Source: Mycolicibacter terrae (GTDB taxonomy: Bacteria; Actinomycetota; Actinomycetes; Mycobacteriales; Mycobacteriaceae). Taken from it: 64,000 nucleotides of DNA. The notes under the pieces were generated by a model. That model was not told where the DNA came from. It did no database searches and saw nothing but the letters and a program-made list of their open reading frames with translations. Every line of letters starts with the position of its first letter. The first letter of the stretch is position 1. The stretch lies in assembly GCF_010727125.1 (NCBI RefSeq), contig NZ_AP022564.1, positions 930,001-994,000 on the forward strand, given 5' to 3'. A program made the position numbers and the translations under genes. Below, piece by piece: positions 36,660 to 44,214 of the stretch.

Positions 36660-38372
36660 GTGAGCACGCTGGGACCTGACCAACGAGCACAAGCCTGGGA
36701 ACGCCTCGGTGCCGAGCAGTTCGACGTGGTGGTGATCGGTGGGGGCGTAGTAGGCACCGGGTGCGCGCTCGACGCCGCCACCCGTGGCCTGAAGGTGGCA
36801 CTGGTCGAGGCCCGCGACTTCGCCGCCGGCACGTCGAGCCGCAGCTCGAAGATGTTCCACGGCGGGCTGCGTTATCTCGAACAGCTGGAGTTCGGCCTGG
36901 TGCGCGAGGCGCTGCACGAACGTGAGCTGTCGCTGACCACGCTGGCACCGCACCTGGTCAAACCGCTGCCGTTCCTGTACCCGCTGACCCGCCGCTGGTG
37001 GGAGCGGCCCTACGTGGCCAGCGGGATTTTCCTCTACGACCAGCTGGGCGGAGCCAAATCGGTTCCGCCGCAACGTCATCTAACCCGTGCCGGCGCGCTG
37101 CGACTGTGCCCGGGGCTGCGGCGCAGCGCGCTGATCGGCGGCATCCGCTATTACGACACCGTCGTCGACGACGCCCGGCACACCCTGACCGTCGGGCGCA
37201 CCGCGGCGCACTACGGGGCGGTCATCCGTACCTCCACTCAGGTGGTGGCGCTCAGACGCGAAGGCGACCGGGTGACCGGGGTGACCGTCCGCGACTCCGA
37301 GAACGGCGCGACCACCGAGGTGCACGGGCATGTCGTGGTCAACGCCACCGGGGTGTGGACCGATGAGATCCAGGCGCTGTCACGCCAACGCGGCCGATTC
37401 CACGTCCGGGCCTCCAAGGGCGTGCACATCGTGGTGCCGCGCGACCGGATCGTGTCCGAGGCGGCGATCATCCTGCGCACCGAGAAGTCGGTGCTGTTCG
37501 TCATCCCCTGGGGCACCCACTGGATCATCGGCACCACCGACACCGACTGGAACCTGGACCTTGCTCACCCGGCGGCCACCAAGGCCGACATCGACTATCT
37601 GCTGACCAACGTCAACACGGCGCTGGCCACCCCGCTGTCGCACGCCGACATCGAGGGCGTTTACGCGGGGCTGCGGCCGCTGCTGGCCGGGGAGAACGAC
37701 GACACCTCCAAGCTGTCCCGCGAGCACGCGGTGGCCGTGCCGGCGCCGGGCCTGGTGGCCATCGCCGGCGGCAAGTACACCACCTACCGGGTGATGGCGG
37801 CCGACGCGATCGACGCCGCCGCCGAGTACATCCCGACCCGGGTGGCGCCGTCGATCACCGAGAAGGTGCCGCTGCTGGGCGCCGACGGTTACTTCGCGCT
37901 GGTCAACCAGACCGAGCACGTCGGCGCCGAACAGGACCTGCACCCCTACCGGGTGCGCCACCTGCTGGACCGTTACGGCTCGCTGATCCACGACGTGCTG
38001 GCGCTGGCCGACGGCCGGCCGGAGCTGCTGGACCCGATCGCTGAGGCGCCCACCTATCTGAAGGTGGAGGTCGCCTACGCCGTGGCCGCCGAGGGCGCCC
38101 TGCACCTGGAGGACGTGCTGGCCCGGCGGACCCGGATCTCCATCGAATACGCCCACCGCGGGGTGAACTGTGCCCGGGAGATCGCCGAGGTGATGGCCCC
38201 GGTGCTGGGCTGGGACGACGCCGCCGTCGACGCGGAGGTGGCCAACTACACCGCCCGGGTGGAGGCCGAGATCCTGTCCCAGGAACAGCCCGATGACGCC
38301 TCGGCGGATGCCTTGCGCGCGAGGGCGCCCGAAGCCAGGACCGAGATTCTGGAGCCGATTCCGCTTCCATGA
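36660..38372 (+). CDS. glpD: Glycerol-3-phosphate dehydrogenase (FAD-dependent)
   Basis: A 570-aa membrane-associated flavoenzyme oxidising sn-glycerol-3-phosphate to DHAP and feeding electrons to menaquinone; the counterpart of glpD2 (Rv3302c). It shows FDVVVIGGGVVGTGCALDA (FAD fold), SSKMFHGGLRYLE, the substrate-site IGTTDTDWNLDL, and IAGGKYTTYRVMAADAID. The C-terminal helical domain is complete. The GTG at 36660 has TAGCCT seven bases upstream (leaderless). It is placed 62 bp after lpdA. Confidence 0.94.
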   Translation: MSTLGPDQRAQAWERLGAEQFDVVVIGGGVVGTGCALDAATRGLKVALVEARDFAAGTSSRSSKMFHGGLRYLEQLEFGLVREALHERELSLTTLAPHLVKPLPFLYPLTRRWWERPYVASGIFLYDQLGGAKSVPPQRHLTRAGALRLCPGLRRSALIGGIRYYDTVVDDARHTLTVGRTAAHYGAVIRTSTQVVALRREGDRVTGVTVRDSENGATTEVHGHVVVNATGVWTDEIQALSRQRGRFHVRASKGVHIVVPRDRIVSEAAIILRTEKSVLFVIPWGTHWIIGTTDTDWNLDLAHPAATKADIDYLLTNVNTALATPLSHADIEGVYAGLRPLLAGENDDTSKLSREHAVAVPAPGLVAIAGGKYTTYRVMAADAIDAAAEYIPTRVAPSITEKVPLLGADGYFALVNQTEHVGAEQDLHPYRVRHLLDRYGSLIHDVLALADGRPELLDPIAEAPTYLKVEVAYAVAAEGALHLEDVLARRTRISIEYAHRGVNCAREIAEVMAPVLGWDDAAVDAEVANYTARVEAEILSQEQPDDASADALRARAPEARTEILEPIPLP

Positions 38373-38409
38373 ACTGGGCTTCATTACTGCGCGGATGATG
38401 TCCTGAGAA

Positions 38410-38476
38410 AACCGTACGGTTAGTCTGAAATAAGCGTTAACATAGGTTTGACAGTTACTTTTAAGGCCATTACCTT
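38410..38476 (+). promoter_or_regulatory. Promoter with upstream palindrome for the secreted-protein gene
   Basis: TTGACA (38448-38453), 17 nt, TACCTT (38471-38476) fits a SigA promoter about 50 bp before the ATG at 38530. A perfect 12-bp palindrome, AACCGTACGGTT, sits at 38410-38421, 26 bp above the -35 element, and may be a regulator site. Confidence 0.6.
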
Positions 38477-38529
38477 CTGCCCCATCAGCTGGATCACATG
38501 GGGGATCCGGGCACCGGGGAAGGTGGTCC

Positions 38530-39591
38530 ATGTCGGATCTATTCGGGGTGGCGCGCCCGCACGCGCTGGCGAGGAAGGGCGCCACACTGGCCGCGGCCAC
38601 CGTTGTTGCCGGCGCCGGTCTGGTCGGTGTCGCGACGGCCGGGCCGGAGCTCTCCGGAGCGCCGTTCGCCGCCGTGCAGCACCATGTGGCGCTGGTGGAT
38701 TTCCCGACGTTCGCGCAGAGCCTGCAGACCCTGCTCGACGACATGGGGATGGGCGACCTCAACGCGGTGCTGGGCGGGTTCGGAACCTTCACCGTCGATT
38801 CGCCGGTCTCGGGTTTCCTGGCCGCTTTCAACCCCGACGGCATCACCCTGAACGGTCTCACCAACCTGTTCGGGATCTCGCTCACCGAGCCGCTCTACAG
38901 TGCGGACCCCGGTGTCGAGTCCATCCTGGGGACCGGCAGCCTGTTCCTGGTGGACGGTGTGCCGATCGGCAACCTCGACCTCGGCGACCTGATCGATGTC
39001 GTTCTCGGGGACGGGGCCGGCGGGCATTCGCTGACCGAGCTGGCTGATGTGGTGGGCCTCGGCACCTTGCTCAGTCAGTACGGGAGCATGATCGGCGCGC
39101 TGGGGCTGGAGAACCTGAACGTTCTCAACTGCTCGATTTCGTGTGGCGCGTTTCTCAGCGTGGACACCCATCCCGACCTGACCCTGAACAGCTCGCTGGT
39201 CGACTGGCTGAGTGCGATCGTCGGGGTGCCCACCACCGACGTCACCCAGCATGTCGGGATCGTGCTCCCCACGACCACCGTCGTGGCCAACAGCGCCTAC
39301 ACCCTGGGCGAGTACCTGCACACCCTCCCGGTCAGCGCCACCGACAGCACGACCATGGACAACGCGACCCTGGGCCTGCTGTTCAACATGGCCCCCAACC
39401 AGACCTGGGATGAGTACGTCTCCAACTTCCCGTTCGGCGGGACGCTGTTCGACCCCTCCGGAGAAACGTGGGGCGAGCAGACCCTGGGCACCCTGCTCAG
39501 CAGCTTCCTGCCCGATGACAGCACCCTGGCCATCACCGGTGACACGCCTATCACCGACATCCTGGAGGCCTTCGGCCTGCTGAACTGGTAG
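38530..39591 (+). CDS. Secreted mycobacterial protein of unknown function, twin 1
   Basis: A 353-aa exported protein. The N-terminus (about 1-45) is an Ala-rich signal sequence after a charged LARKG. The mature part begins with VQHHVALVDFPTFAQSLQTLL, a block repeated in the paralog at 40088. The rest is rich in Leu, Asp, Gly and Thr with recurring LGTLL/LGGLF-type stretches and a C-terminal module FNMAPNQTWDEYVSNFPFG...LFDPSG. Two cysteines (NCSISC) could form a disulfide. No known domain is recognised. The ATG at 38530 follows GGGGAAGG. A hairpin terminator follows. Confidence 0.72.
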   Translation: MSDLFGVARPHALARKGATLAAATVVAGAGLVGVATAGPELSGAPFAAVQHHVALVDFPTFAQSLQTLLDDMGMGDLNAVLGGFGTFTVDSPVSGFLAAFNPDGITLNGLTNLFGISLTEPLYSADPGVESILGTGSLFLVDGVPIGNLDLGDLIDVVLGDGAGGHSLTELADVVGLGTLLSQYGSMIGALGLENLNVLNCSISCGAFLSVDTHPDLTLNSSLVDWLSAIVGVPTTDVTQHVGIVLPTTTVVANSAYTLGEYLHTLPVSATDSTTMDNATLGLLFNMAPNQTWDEYVSNFPFGGTLFDPSGETWGEQTLGTLLSSFLPDDSTLAITGDTPITDILEAFGLLNW

Positions 39592-39608
39592 CAGCTAACC
39601 CCTCACAG

Positions 39609-39641
39609 CACCGCACCCGGCCGCCACGGCCGGGTGCGGTG
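39609..39641 (+). terminator. Hairpin terminator after secreted twin 1
   Basis: Perfect 14-bp arms (CACCGCACCCGGCC and complement) with a 5-nt loop start 18 bp after the stop codon. No T-run follows beyond TGGTATTTG. Confidence 0.8.
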
Positions 39642-40087
39642 TGGTATTTGTCACAATGCCCTGAAAGGCAAAGCGCTTGCTTGGCTAGCAATTTGCTAAC
39701 GGCCTGGTGCGCATTTCGCTCACAGGCCCGAATTCCCCGGTATATCGACATCGTAAATTTCATACTGTTTGACCGTTATTTTCGGATGTTAACGCCCGAT
39801 CGGTATCGCACTCGAATGAAGGCGGTCCAGGAGGCCGGAATACCTAGAAAACGCTGAGTGTACTGTTTTCGCACATCGGTTCGCTGCTTGCGGTGGCCCG
39901 CGACGCCGCCGCCGCGTTATTTCGCTGAGCAGGGGCATGAACTGCGGAGTTCCTGCGAATATTGGTTGCTGACGCGACCGAAAGAAACCGGCGCTCCGGT
40001 TGACACAAGACTGAGTGCATAATAAGTTAATGCTCGTTGTAGAAAACGCAACGCTATTTTGTTCGATCCCTGAAGGGGGCCTCATAC
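39642..40087 (+). promoter_or_regulatory. AT-richer leader region and promoter of secreted twin 2
   Basis: This 446-bp stretch has no credible gene (a short open frame at 39639-39857 lacks codon bias). It is noticeably AT-richer than its surroundings. TTGACA (40000-40005), 17 nt, TAAGTT (40023-40028) forms a near-ideal SigA promoter about 60 bp before the ATG at 40088, and GAAGGGGGCC provides the ribosome site. The remaining 350 bp upstream could hold regulator sites; nothing specific was recognised. Confidence 0.65.
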
Positions 40088-40993
40088 ATGTCCACTGTTT
40101 CTCTTGACACGTCGATGGGACCGCGCGGTTTCGTCGCAAAAGCCGGAGCATTCGCCGCCGGAACGGCATTAGCCGGTGCGGCTATGTTTGGCGGTGTATC
40201 GGTTGCTCCGACGATCACCACCAGCCTTTCCGCGTCGGTGCAGCACGACGTCACGCTCAACGCTTTCCCGACCTTCGTCGACAGCCTGCAGACCCTGCTG
40301 AACGACTTCGACCTCGGCACCATGGGTCAGGTGCTGGGCCTGTTCGGCGAGGGCATCAACTCCAGCTCGACGCTCGGCGCCCTGCTGGCCTCGCTGAACC
40401 CGGACGGCCTGTCGCTGGATGACGTCACCAACAACCTGTTCTCCAGCGACATCAGTGCGCTGCTGGCCGACGTGCAGATCCCCATCGGCGACGGCACCAC
40501 CACCGCCGCCCTGGGTGAAGTGCCGATCGACGCCTTGATCGGCACCTTCATCGGCGGCACCGGTGCCAATGAGAGCATCGGCGATGTGCTGACCGCCCTC
40601 GGCTTCGGGCCGTACGTCGGCCTGCTTGACCTGCCGTTCCTCGACCTGTCGCCGGACCTCACGGTGGCCCAACTACTCAACGACATGCTGGGCATCGACA
40701 GCGCCACCACGCTGGACAGCCTGGTGATCGGCAACGGCGAGACGCTGGGCGAGGCGACCCTCGGTGGGCTGTTCGGCATCGACGGAGACACGCCCTGGGA
40801 CCAGTTCCTGGGCGGCTTGCCCGTCGGCAGCACGATCATTGACCCCGACGGCACGGGCACCCTGGGCGCCGAGACGCTGAGCGGCTTGCTGACCAGCCTG
40901 CTGGGCGTGGGTGCCGACCCGGTGACCGATGCCACCACGCTGACCGATTTCCTGGGTGACCTGGGCATCTTCAGCATGCTGGGCCTCGGCTGA
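40088..40993 (+). CDS. Secreted mycobacterial protein of unknown function, twin 2
   Basis: A 301-aa exported protein paralogous to the gene at 38530. The Ala/Gly-rich signal region (AGAFAAGTALAGAAMFGG) is followed by VQHDVTLNAFPTFVDSLQTLL. A central region has repeated LGALLASLNPDGLSL-like units, and a C-terminal module is TLGGLFGIDGDTPWDQFLGG then LPVGSTIIDPDG. No cysteine occurs in the mature part. No enzymatic motif is recognised. A strong promoter, clean ribosome site and flanking terminators suggest high, independent expression. Confidence 0.72.
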   Translation: MSTVSLDTSMGPRGFVAKAGAFAAGTALAGAAMFGGVSVAPTITTSLSASVQHDVTLNAFPTFVDSLQTLLNDFDLGTMGQVLGLFGEGINSSSTLGALLASLNPDGLSLDDVTNNLFSSDISALLADVQIPIGDGTTTAALGEVPIDALIGTFIGGTGANESIGDVLTALGFGPYVGLLDLPFLDLSPDLTVAQLLNDMLGIDSATTLDSLVIGNGETLGEATLGGLFGIDGDTPWDQFLGGLPVGSTIIDPDGTGTLGAETLSGLLTSLLGVGADPVTDATTLTDFLGDLGIFSMLGLG

Positions 40994-41018
40994 ACGGTGT
41001 AGTCCTCACCGAATAGGA

Positions 41019-41056
41019 CGCGTCGGCCACAACCCTCGGCGGTTGTGGCCGATGCG
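41019..41056. terminator. Hairpin terminator after secreted twin 2
   Basis: Arms of 16 bp (41019-41034 and 41041-41056) with one mismatch and a CTCGGC loop lie 26 bp after the stop of the secreted protein gene and before the pseudouridine synthase gene. Confidence 0.75.
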
Positions 41057-41089
41057 TCGTTTAACGGGGTCGTCGTCATACTGATGACC

Positions 41090-41971
41090 ATGGCGTCTCA
41101 CCGACGTCGCGCCCCGTTGCCGGTGCGTGACGGCCTGGGTCCGGCCCGGCTGCGGCTACAGGGCGGACCGGTGGCCGCAGAGCTGCGCGAGCGGTTCGGC
41201 GCCGCAGCCGCGGCCAAGGTCGCCGCGGGCGAGGTGCGGACCGCCGGCGGGGCCGTGGTCGACGAGACAACGGTGCTGCCCGCCGGGGCCCACATTTTCT
41301 GGTATCGCGAGCTGCCCGATGAGGTGCCGGTGCCGTTCGACATCCCGGTGCTGCACCGCGACGACGACCTGGTGGTGGTCGACAAGCCACACTTTCTGGC
41401 GACCACGCCCCGGGGGCGCCATGTGGCCCAGACCGCGCTGGTGCGGCTGCGGCGCGAGCTTGGGCTGCCCGAGCTGAGCCCGGCGCACCGTCTGGACCGG
41501 CTCACCGCCGGGGTCCTGCTGTTCACCACCCGCCGTGAGCTGCGCGGGCCCTATCAGACGCTGTTCGCCCGCGGTGCGGTGTGCAAGCAGTACCTGGCCC
41601 GTTCGTCGGCGCCGGCGGTGGGGGAGTTTCCGCGGCTGGTGCGCAGCCGGATCGTCAAACGGCGTGGCTGCCTGCAGGCTCGTGAGGAACCCGGCGAGCC
41701 CAATGCCGAGACGTGGGTCGAAGCGCTGGGCTCACCGAACAGTGGCTGGTACCGGCTGATGCCGCGCACCGGCCGGACCCATCAATTGCGGGTACATCTG
41801 GCCTCGCTCGGCCTGCCTATCGACGGTGATCCGCTGTACCCGCAGGTCGTCGAGGTCGCCCCCGACGACTTCTCCACACCGCTGCGGCTGCTGGCGCACC
41901 GGCTGGAGTTCGAGGACCCCTTCACCGGCCGGCGGCGCACCTTCGTCAGCCGGCGTGCGTTTCAGCTCTGA
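41090..41971 (+). CDS. RluA-family RNA pseudouridine synthase (Rv3300c-like)
   Basis: A 293-aa pseudouridine synthase similar to Rv3300c. The catalytic motif is HRLDRLTAGVLLF (Asp is the nucleophile), with RTGRTHQLRVHLASLGLPI in the C-terminal part, where GDPLYP follows. The target RNA is unknown. The ATG at 41090 (MASHRRRAPLPVRDG) is chosen over the ATG at 41084 because CATACT lies exactly seven bases upstream of it and relatives start with this sequence. In M. tuberculosis phoY1 lies between glpD2 and this gene; here the two secreted-protein genes do. Confidence 0.88.
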   Translation: MASHRRRAPLPVRDGLGPARLRLQGGPVAAELRERFGAAAAAKVAAGEVRTAGGAVVDETTVLPAGAHIFWYRELPDEVPVPFDIPVLHRDDDLVVVDKPHFLATTPRGRHVAQTALVRLRRELGLPELSPAHRLDRLTAGVLLFTTRRELRGPYQTLFARGAVCKQYLARSSAPAVGEFPRLVRSRIVKRRGCLQAREEPGEPNAETWVEALGSPNSGWYRLMPRTGRTHQLRVHLASLGLPIDGDPLYPQVVEVAPDDFSTPLRLLAHRLEFEDPFTGRRRTFVSRRAFQL

Positions 41972-42021
41972 CCGTCCCGGGTACAGCAAGGCGCGACAGA
42001 GCAGAGGGGAGTCTGATTCTG

Positions 42022-42462
42022 ATGAAGGCACACAGCAGGATGACGATCGCGGTGCTCGGCAGCGCAGCGGCGCTGGTGGCAGCGGGTTGCAGCGGCACCA
42101 GCGAAGAAGGTCCGACCAGCACCACCACCACCACGACCACCGAGACCACGACCACCACGATGGAGACCACGCCGATGGAGCCCGCGCCCGGCGCGCCCGG
42201 CGGCGAGTACCCGGGTGAGCCCGGTGGTCCCGGCGGCCCGACCGGTGGCGGTGGCCCCGGTGGTGGTGGCGGCCAGATTCCGGGCGGCCCGACCGGTGGG
42301 GGTGGCCCCGGTGGTGGTGGCGGCCAGATTCCGGGCGGCCCGACCGGTGGGGGTGGCCCCGGTGGTGGCGGCGGCCAGATTCCGGGCGGTCCCACCGGCT
42401 GGGGAGGCCCCGGCGGCGGCGGCGGCTGCGTGCCCGGTGTGGGCTGCGGCGGCTGGCCGTGA
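42022..42462 (+). CDS. Gly-rich lipoprotein with 17-residue tandem repeats
   Basis: A 146-aa predicted lipoprotein. The signal MKAHSRMTIAVLGSAAALVA ends in the lipobox AAGC (Cys23), followed by a Thr/Glu stretch and a Gly/Pro-rich tail. The tail contains three near-identical 17-residue units (GGGGPGGGGGQIPGGPT; 51 bp each, 42244-42396) and a degenerate fourth with two cysteines (GCVPGVGC). It is likely an unstructured surface or wall-spanning tether; no enzymatic domain. A GGGGAG ribosome site lies about 12 bases before the ATG. Confidence 0.75.
   Translation: MKAHSRMTIAVLGSAAALVAAGCSGTSEEGPTSTTTTTTTETTTTTMETTPMEPAPGAPGGEYPGEPGGPGGPTGGGGPGGGGGQIPGGPTGGGGPGGGGGQIPGGPTGGGGPGGGGGQIPGGPTGWGGPGGGGGCVPGVGCGGWP
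42244..42396 (+). repeat. Three 51-bp tandem repeats inside the lipoprotein gene
   Basis: Units 42244-42294, 42295-42345 and 42346-42396 differ by only a few bases and keep the reading frame. A partial fourth unit follows. Copy number could vary between strains. Confidence 0.85.
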
Positions 42463-42484
42463 TCAACCGCCCGGGTTAGGCCGA

Positions 42485-42853
42485 TCAGACGCGGTCGTGG
42501 AGGGTCACCTGGTAGCCGTCAGGATCGGCGAAGGTGAACGTCCGGCCGAACGGGCCGTCGATCGGTGGCGAGACGACGGTGTGGCCGTCGGCGACGAGTG
42601 CATCGTGGATGGCCTGGACGTTGGTGGCGTGGAGCCAGATCCCGGCGCCGATGCCGGGCTGAGCCACGGATGCGAGATCGGTGCCGGGGACGACGTCGCG
42701 GATCGCGAACGCGATCGGCGTCGTCTCGAACACGACAGCGTGAGCAGGTCCGGCCTTCGAGCGGACGAGACCGAGGTAGTGCTCGTAGAACGCTTGTGAA
42801 GCGGCGCGGTCGCGCGCTTGCAGCGAAATGAAGTCCGGGCCGGTGGCGGGCAT
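42485..42853 (-). CDS. VOC-superfamily (glyoxalase/bleomycin resistance-like) protein
   Basis: A 122-aa single-module VOC fold protein. Beta-alpha-beta motifs are FISLQARDRAASQAFYEHYLG at the start and FGRTFTFADPDGYQVTLHD at the end, the latter holding a usual metal-ligand position. Substrate unknown. It is divergent from a MarR gene and shares a doubly palindromic control region with it, so it is probably the regulated gene. Start ATG at 42853; a GAAGGAG ribosome site lies just upstream. Confidence 0.85.
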   Translation of the reverse strand: MPATGPDFISLQARDRAASQAFYEHYLGLVRSKAGPAHAVVFETTPIAFAIRDVVPGTDLASVAQPGIGAGIWLHATNVQAIHDALVADGHTVVSPPIDGPFGRTFTFADPDGYQVTLHDRV

Positions 42854-42880
42854 GAGGGTGCTCCTTCATCGTCGTACCGT

Positions 42881-42926
42881 ATGTCAGCTTTCTGACATGA
42901 ATGAACCTATGTCAGAATACTGACAT
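42881..42926. promoter_or_regulatory. Two MarR operators in the VOC/MarR divergent region
   Basis: Two 18-bp palindromes with identical arms, ATGTCAG-N4-CTGACAT, at 42881-42898 and 42909-42926, centres 28 bp apart. The second overlaps the ATG of the MarR gene; the first lies 28 bp above the VOC start. Their arrangement suits repression of both genes by one regulator. Confidence 0.8.
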
Positions 42927-43377
42927 GAGTCAAGACGGTGTCGACCTGGAGACGTCGCTGGGTTATTCGCTGAAAGAAGCATCGAGCGCCCTCCGCGCCG
43001 CCATGGAGGAGGTGCTGCGGCCGCTCGGAATGAGCGTGACGCATTACTCCTGCCTCGAGCTGCTGGCCCAACGGCCGGGTCTGTCGAACTCCGAGCTCGC
43101 CCGGGGCGCGTTCGTGACACGACAGTCGATGAACGTGCTGCTCCAGGCCCTGGAGCGGGACGGCTACGTGACCAGGCCGGCGGAGGCGCCCGTGGGCAAG
43201 GTTCTCCCCACCCGGCTGACCCCCCGCGGCCGGCGCAGCCTCGAGAAGGCGACCGCAGCCGTGCGAGCCGTCGAGGTCCGAATGCTGACCGGGATCACCG
43301 AGGCCGAGCAGTCAGCCACGTTTCGGATCCTCAGACGCATGATCGATTCCCTGCGCGATCGCCACGACGGCGCTTAG
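42925..43377 (+). CDS. MarR family transcriptional regulator
   Basis: A 150-aa winged-helix repressor. The DNA-binding domain spans about residues 45-105 (LSNSELARGAFVTRQSMNVLLQAL then ERDGYVTRPA), with dimerisation helices at both ends. The ATG at 42925 is inside operator 2, so the mRNA probably has almost no leader. It is divergent from the VOC gene, which it likely controls along with itself. Confidence 0.85.
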   Translation: MSQDGVDLETSLGYSLKEASSALRAAMEEVLRPLGMSVTHYSCLELLAQRPGLSNSELARGAFVTRQSMNVLLQALERDGYVTRPAEAPVGKVLPTRLTPRGRRSLEKATAAVRAVEVRMLTGITEAEQSATFRILRRMIDSLRDRHDGA

Positions 43378-43464
43378 CTCGTTTCCCGCACCAGCGGTCA
43401 GGGCGTCAGGGTCAGCACCCGGGCCGAACAGGTCGGCCAGGTTGACGAGGGTGCCGCCGGGCCC

Positions 43465-44214
43465 CTACCGCTGACACGAGGCGCACCAGTAGCTGATGCG
43501 TTCACCGCCGCGGTCGCATTCCACACGGGCTCCGCAGCGCCGGCACGGCTCCCCGGCCCGGCCGTACACCCACAGCTGCCGGCCCCGCCGGGTGTCGCCG
43601 GTGGTGCAGCGGGTCCACCGCAGCCGATTGGCCCACAGCATGTCGTGGGCCCGCGCCACCAAGCGGGCCGGATCTGCCAGCGCCCCAACCGGGGTCGTCG
43701 GCAATCGGCCGACGACGAAACACAATTCGTTGCCGTAGACGTTGCCGATGCCCGCCAGCACGGTCTGATCCAGCAACGCCGCCGCCAGCGGACGGTGCGG
43801 ATCGGCCACCAGGTTCGCGACCGCGGTGTCGGGATCCCAGTCGGCGCCGAGCAGATCCGGACCCAGATGTGCGACAGCCTCGCCGTCGCGGTTGCGGTCC
43901 AGCACCTCAAGCATTCCCAGGTCGATACCGAGGGCACGAACGGGGCCTGCCTCCAAGCAGATTCGCACCCGGTGGTCGAGGGGTCCACGTGCTATCCGCC
44001 AGCTGCCCTCCATCTTCAGATGCGAGTGGATGCTGGCCTGCCCGACGCGGATGAACAGGTGCTTGCCCCGGCTGATCACCTCATCCACCCGCTGCCCGGT
44101 CAGGTCGACCGTCGCGTAGCGGGGAACCCGGATATCGCAGCGGGTCAGCGTCTTTCCCCTCAGAGCGTCATCGAGCACCGCGGCGGTGTGGAAGACGGTG
44201 TCACCCTCGGGCAT
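43465..44214 (-). CDS. nei: Endonuclease VIII-like DNA glycosylase (Nei)
   Basis: A 249-aa Fpg/Nei family bifunctional glycosylase/AP lyase excising oxidised pyrimidines. The catalytic N-terminus is [11 protein letters not shown] (Pro after Met removal, then Glu). The helix-two-turn-helix is seen around [13 protein letters not shown], and the C-terminal zinc finger is [14 protein letters not shown]...YWCASCQR with four cysteines. The start overlaps the lhr stop (TGATG), giving a two-gene repair operon like Rv3296-Rv3297. Confidence 0.93.
   Translation of the reverse strand: MPEGDTVFHTAAVLDDALRGKTLTRCDIRVPRYATVDLTGQRVDEVISRGKHLFIRVGQASIHSHLKMEGSWRIARGPLDHRVRICLEAGPVRALGIDLGMLEVLDRNRDGEAVAHLGPDLLGADWDPDTAVANLVADPHRPLAAALLDQTVLAGIGNVYGNELCFVVGRLPTTPVGALADPARLVARAHDMLWANRLRWTRCTTGDTRRGRQLWVYGRAGEPCRRCGARVECDRGGERISYWCASCQR

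Noticed and set aside
39639..39857. 72-codon open frame in the leader of secreted twin 2
   Set aside because: Starts within the hairpin terminator arm, has no ribosome site, and its composition is unlike coding DNA here.
42244..42447. Possible CRISPR-like or minisatellite array
   Set aside because: Units are contiguous, have no spacers and keep one reading frame in a lipoprotein gene.
43378..43464. Possible coding remnant between MarR and nei (minus strand reads GTLVNLADLFGPGADPDA)
   Set aside because: Too short to assign; no start, no family and no flanking partner sequence.
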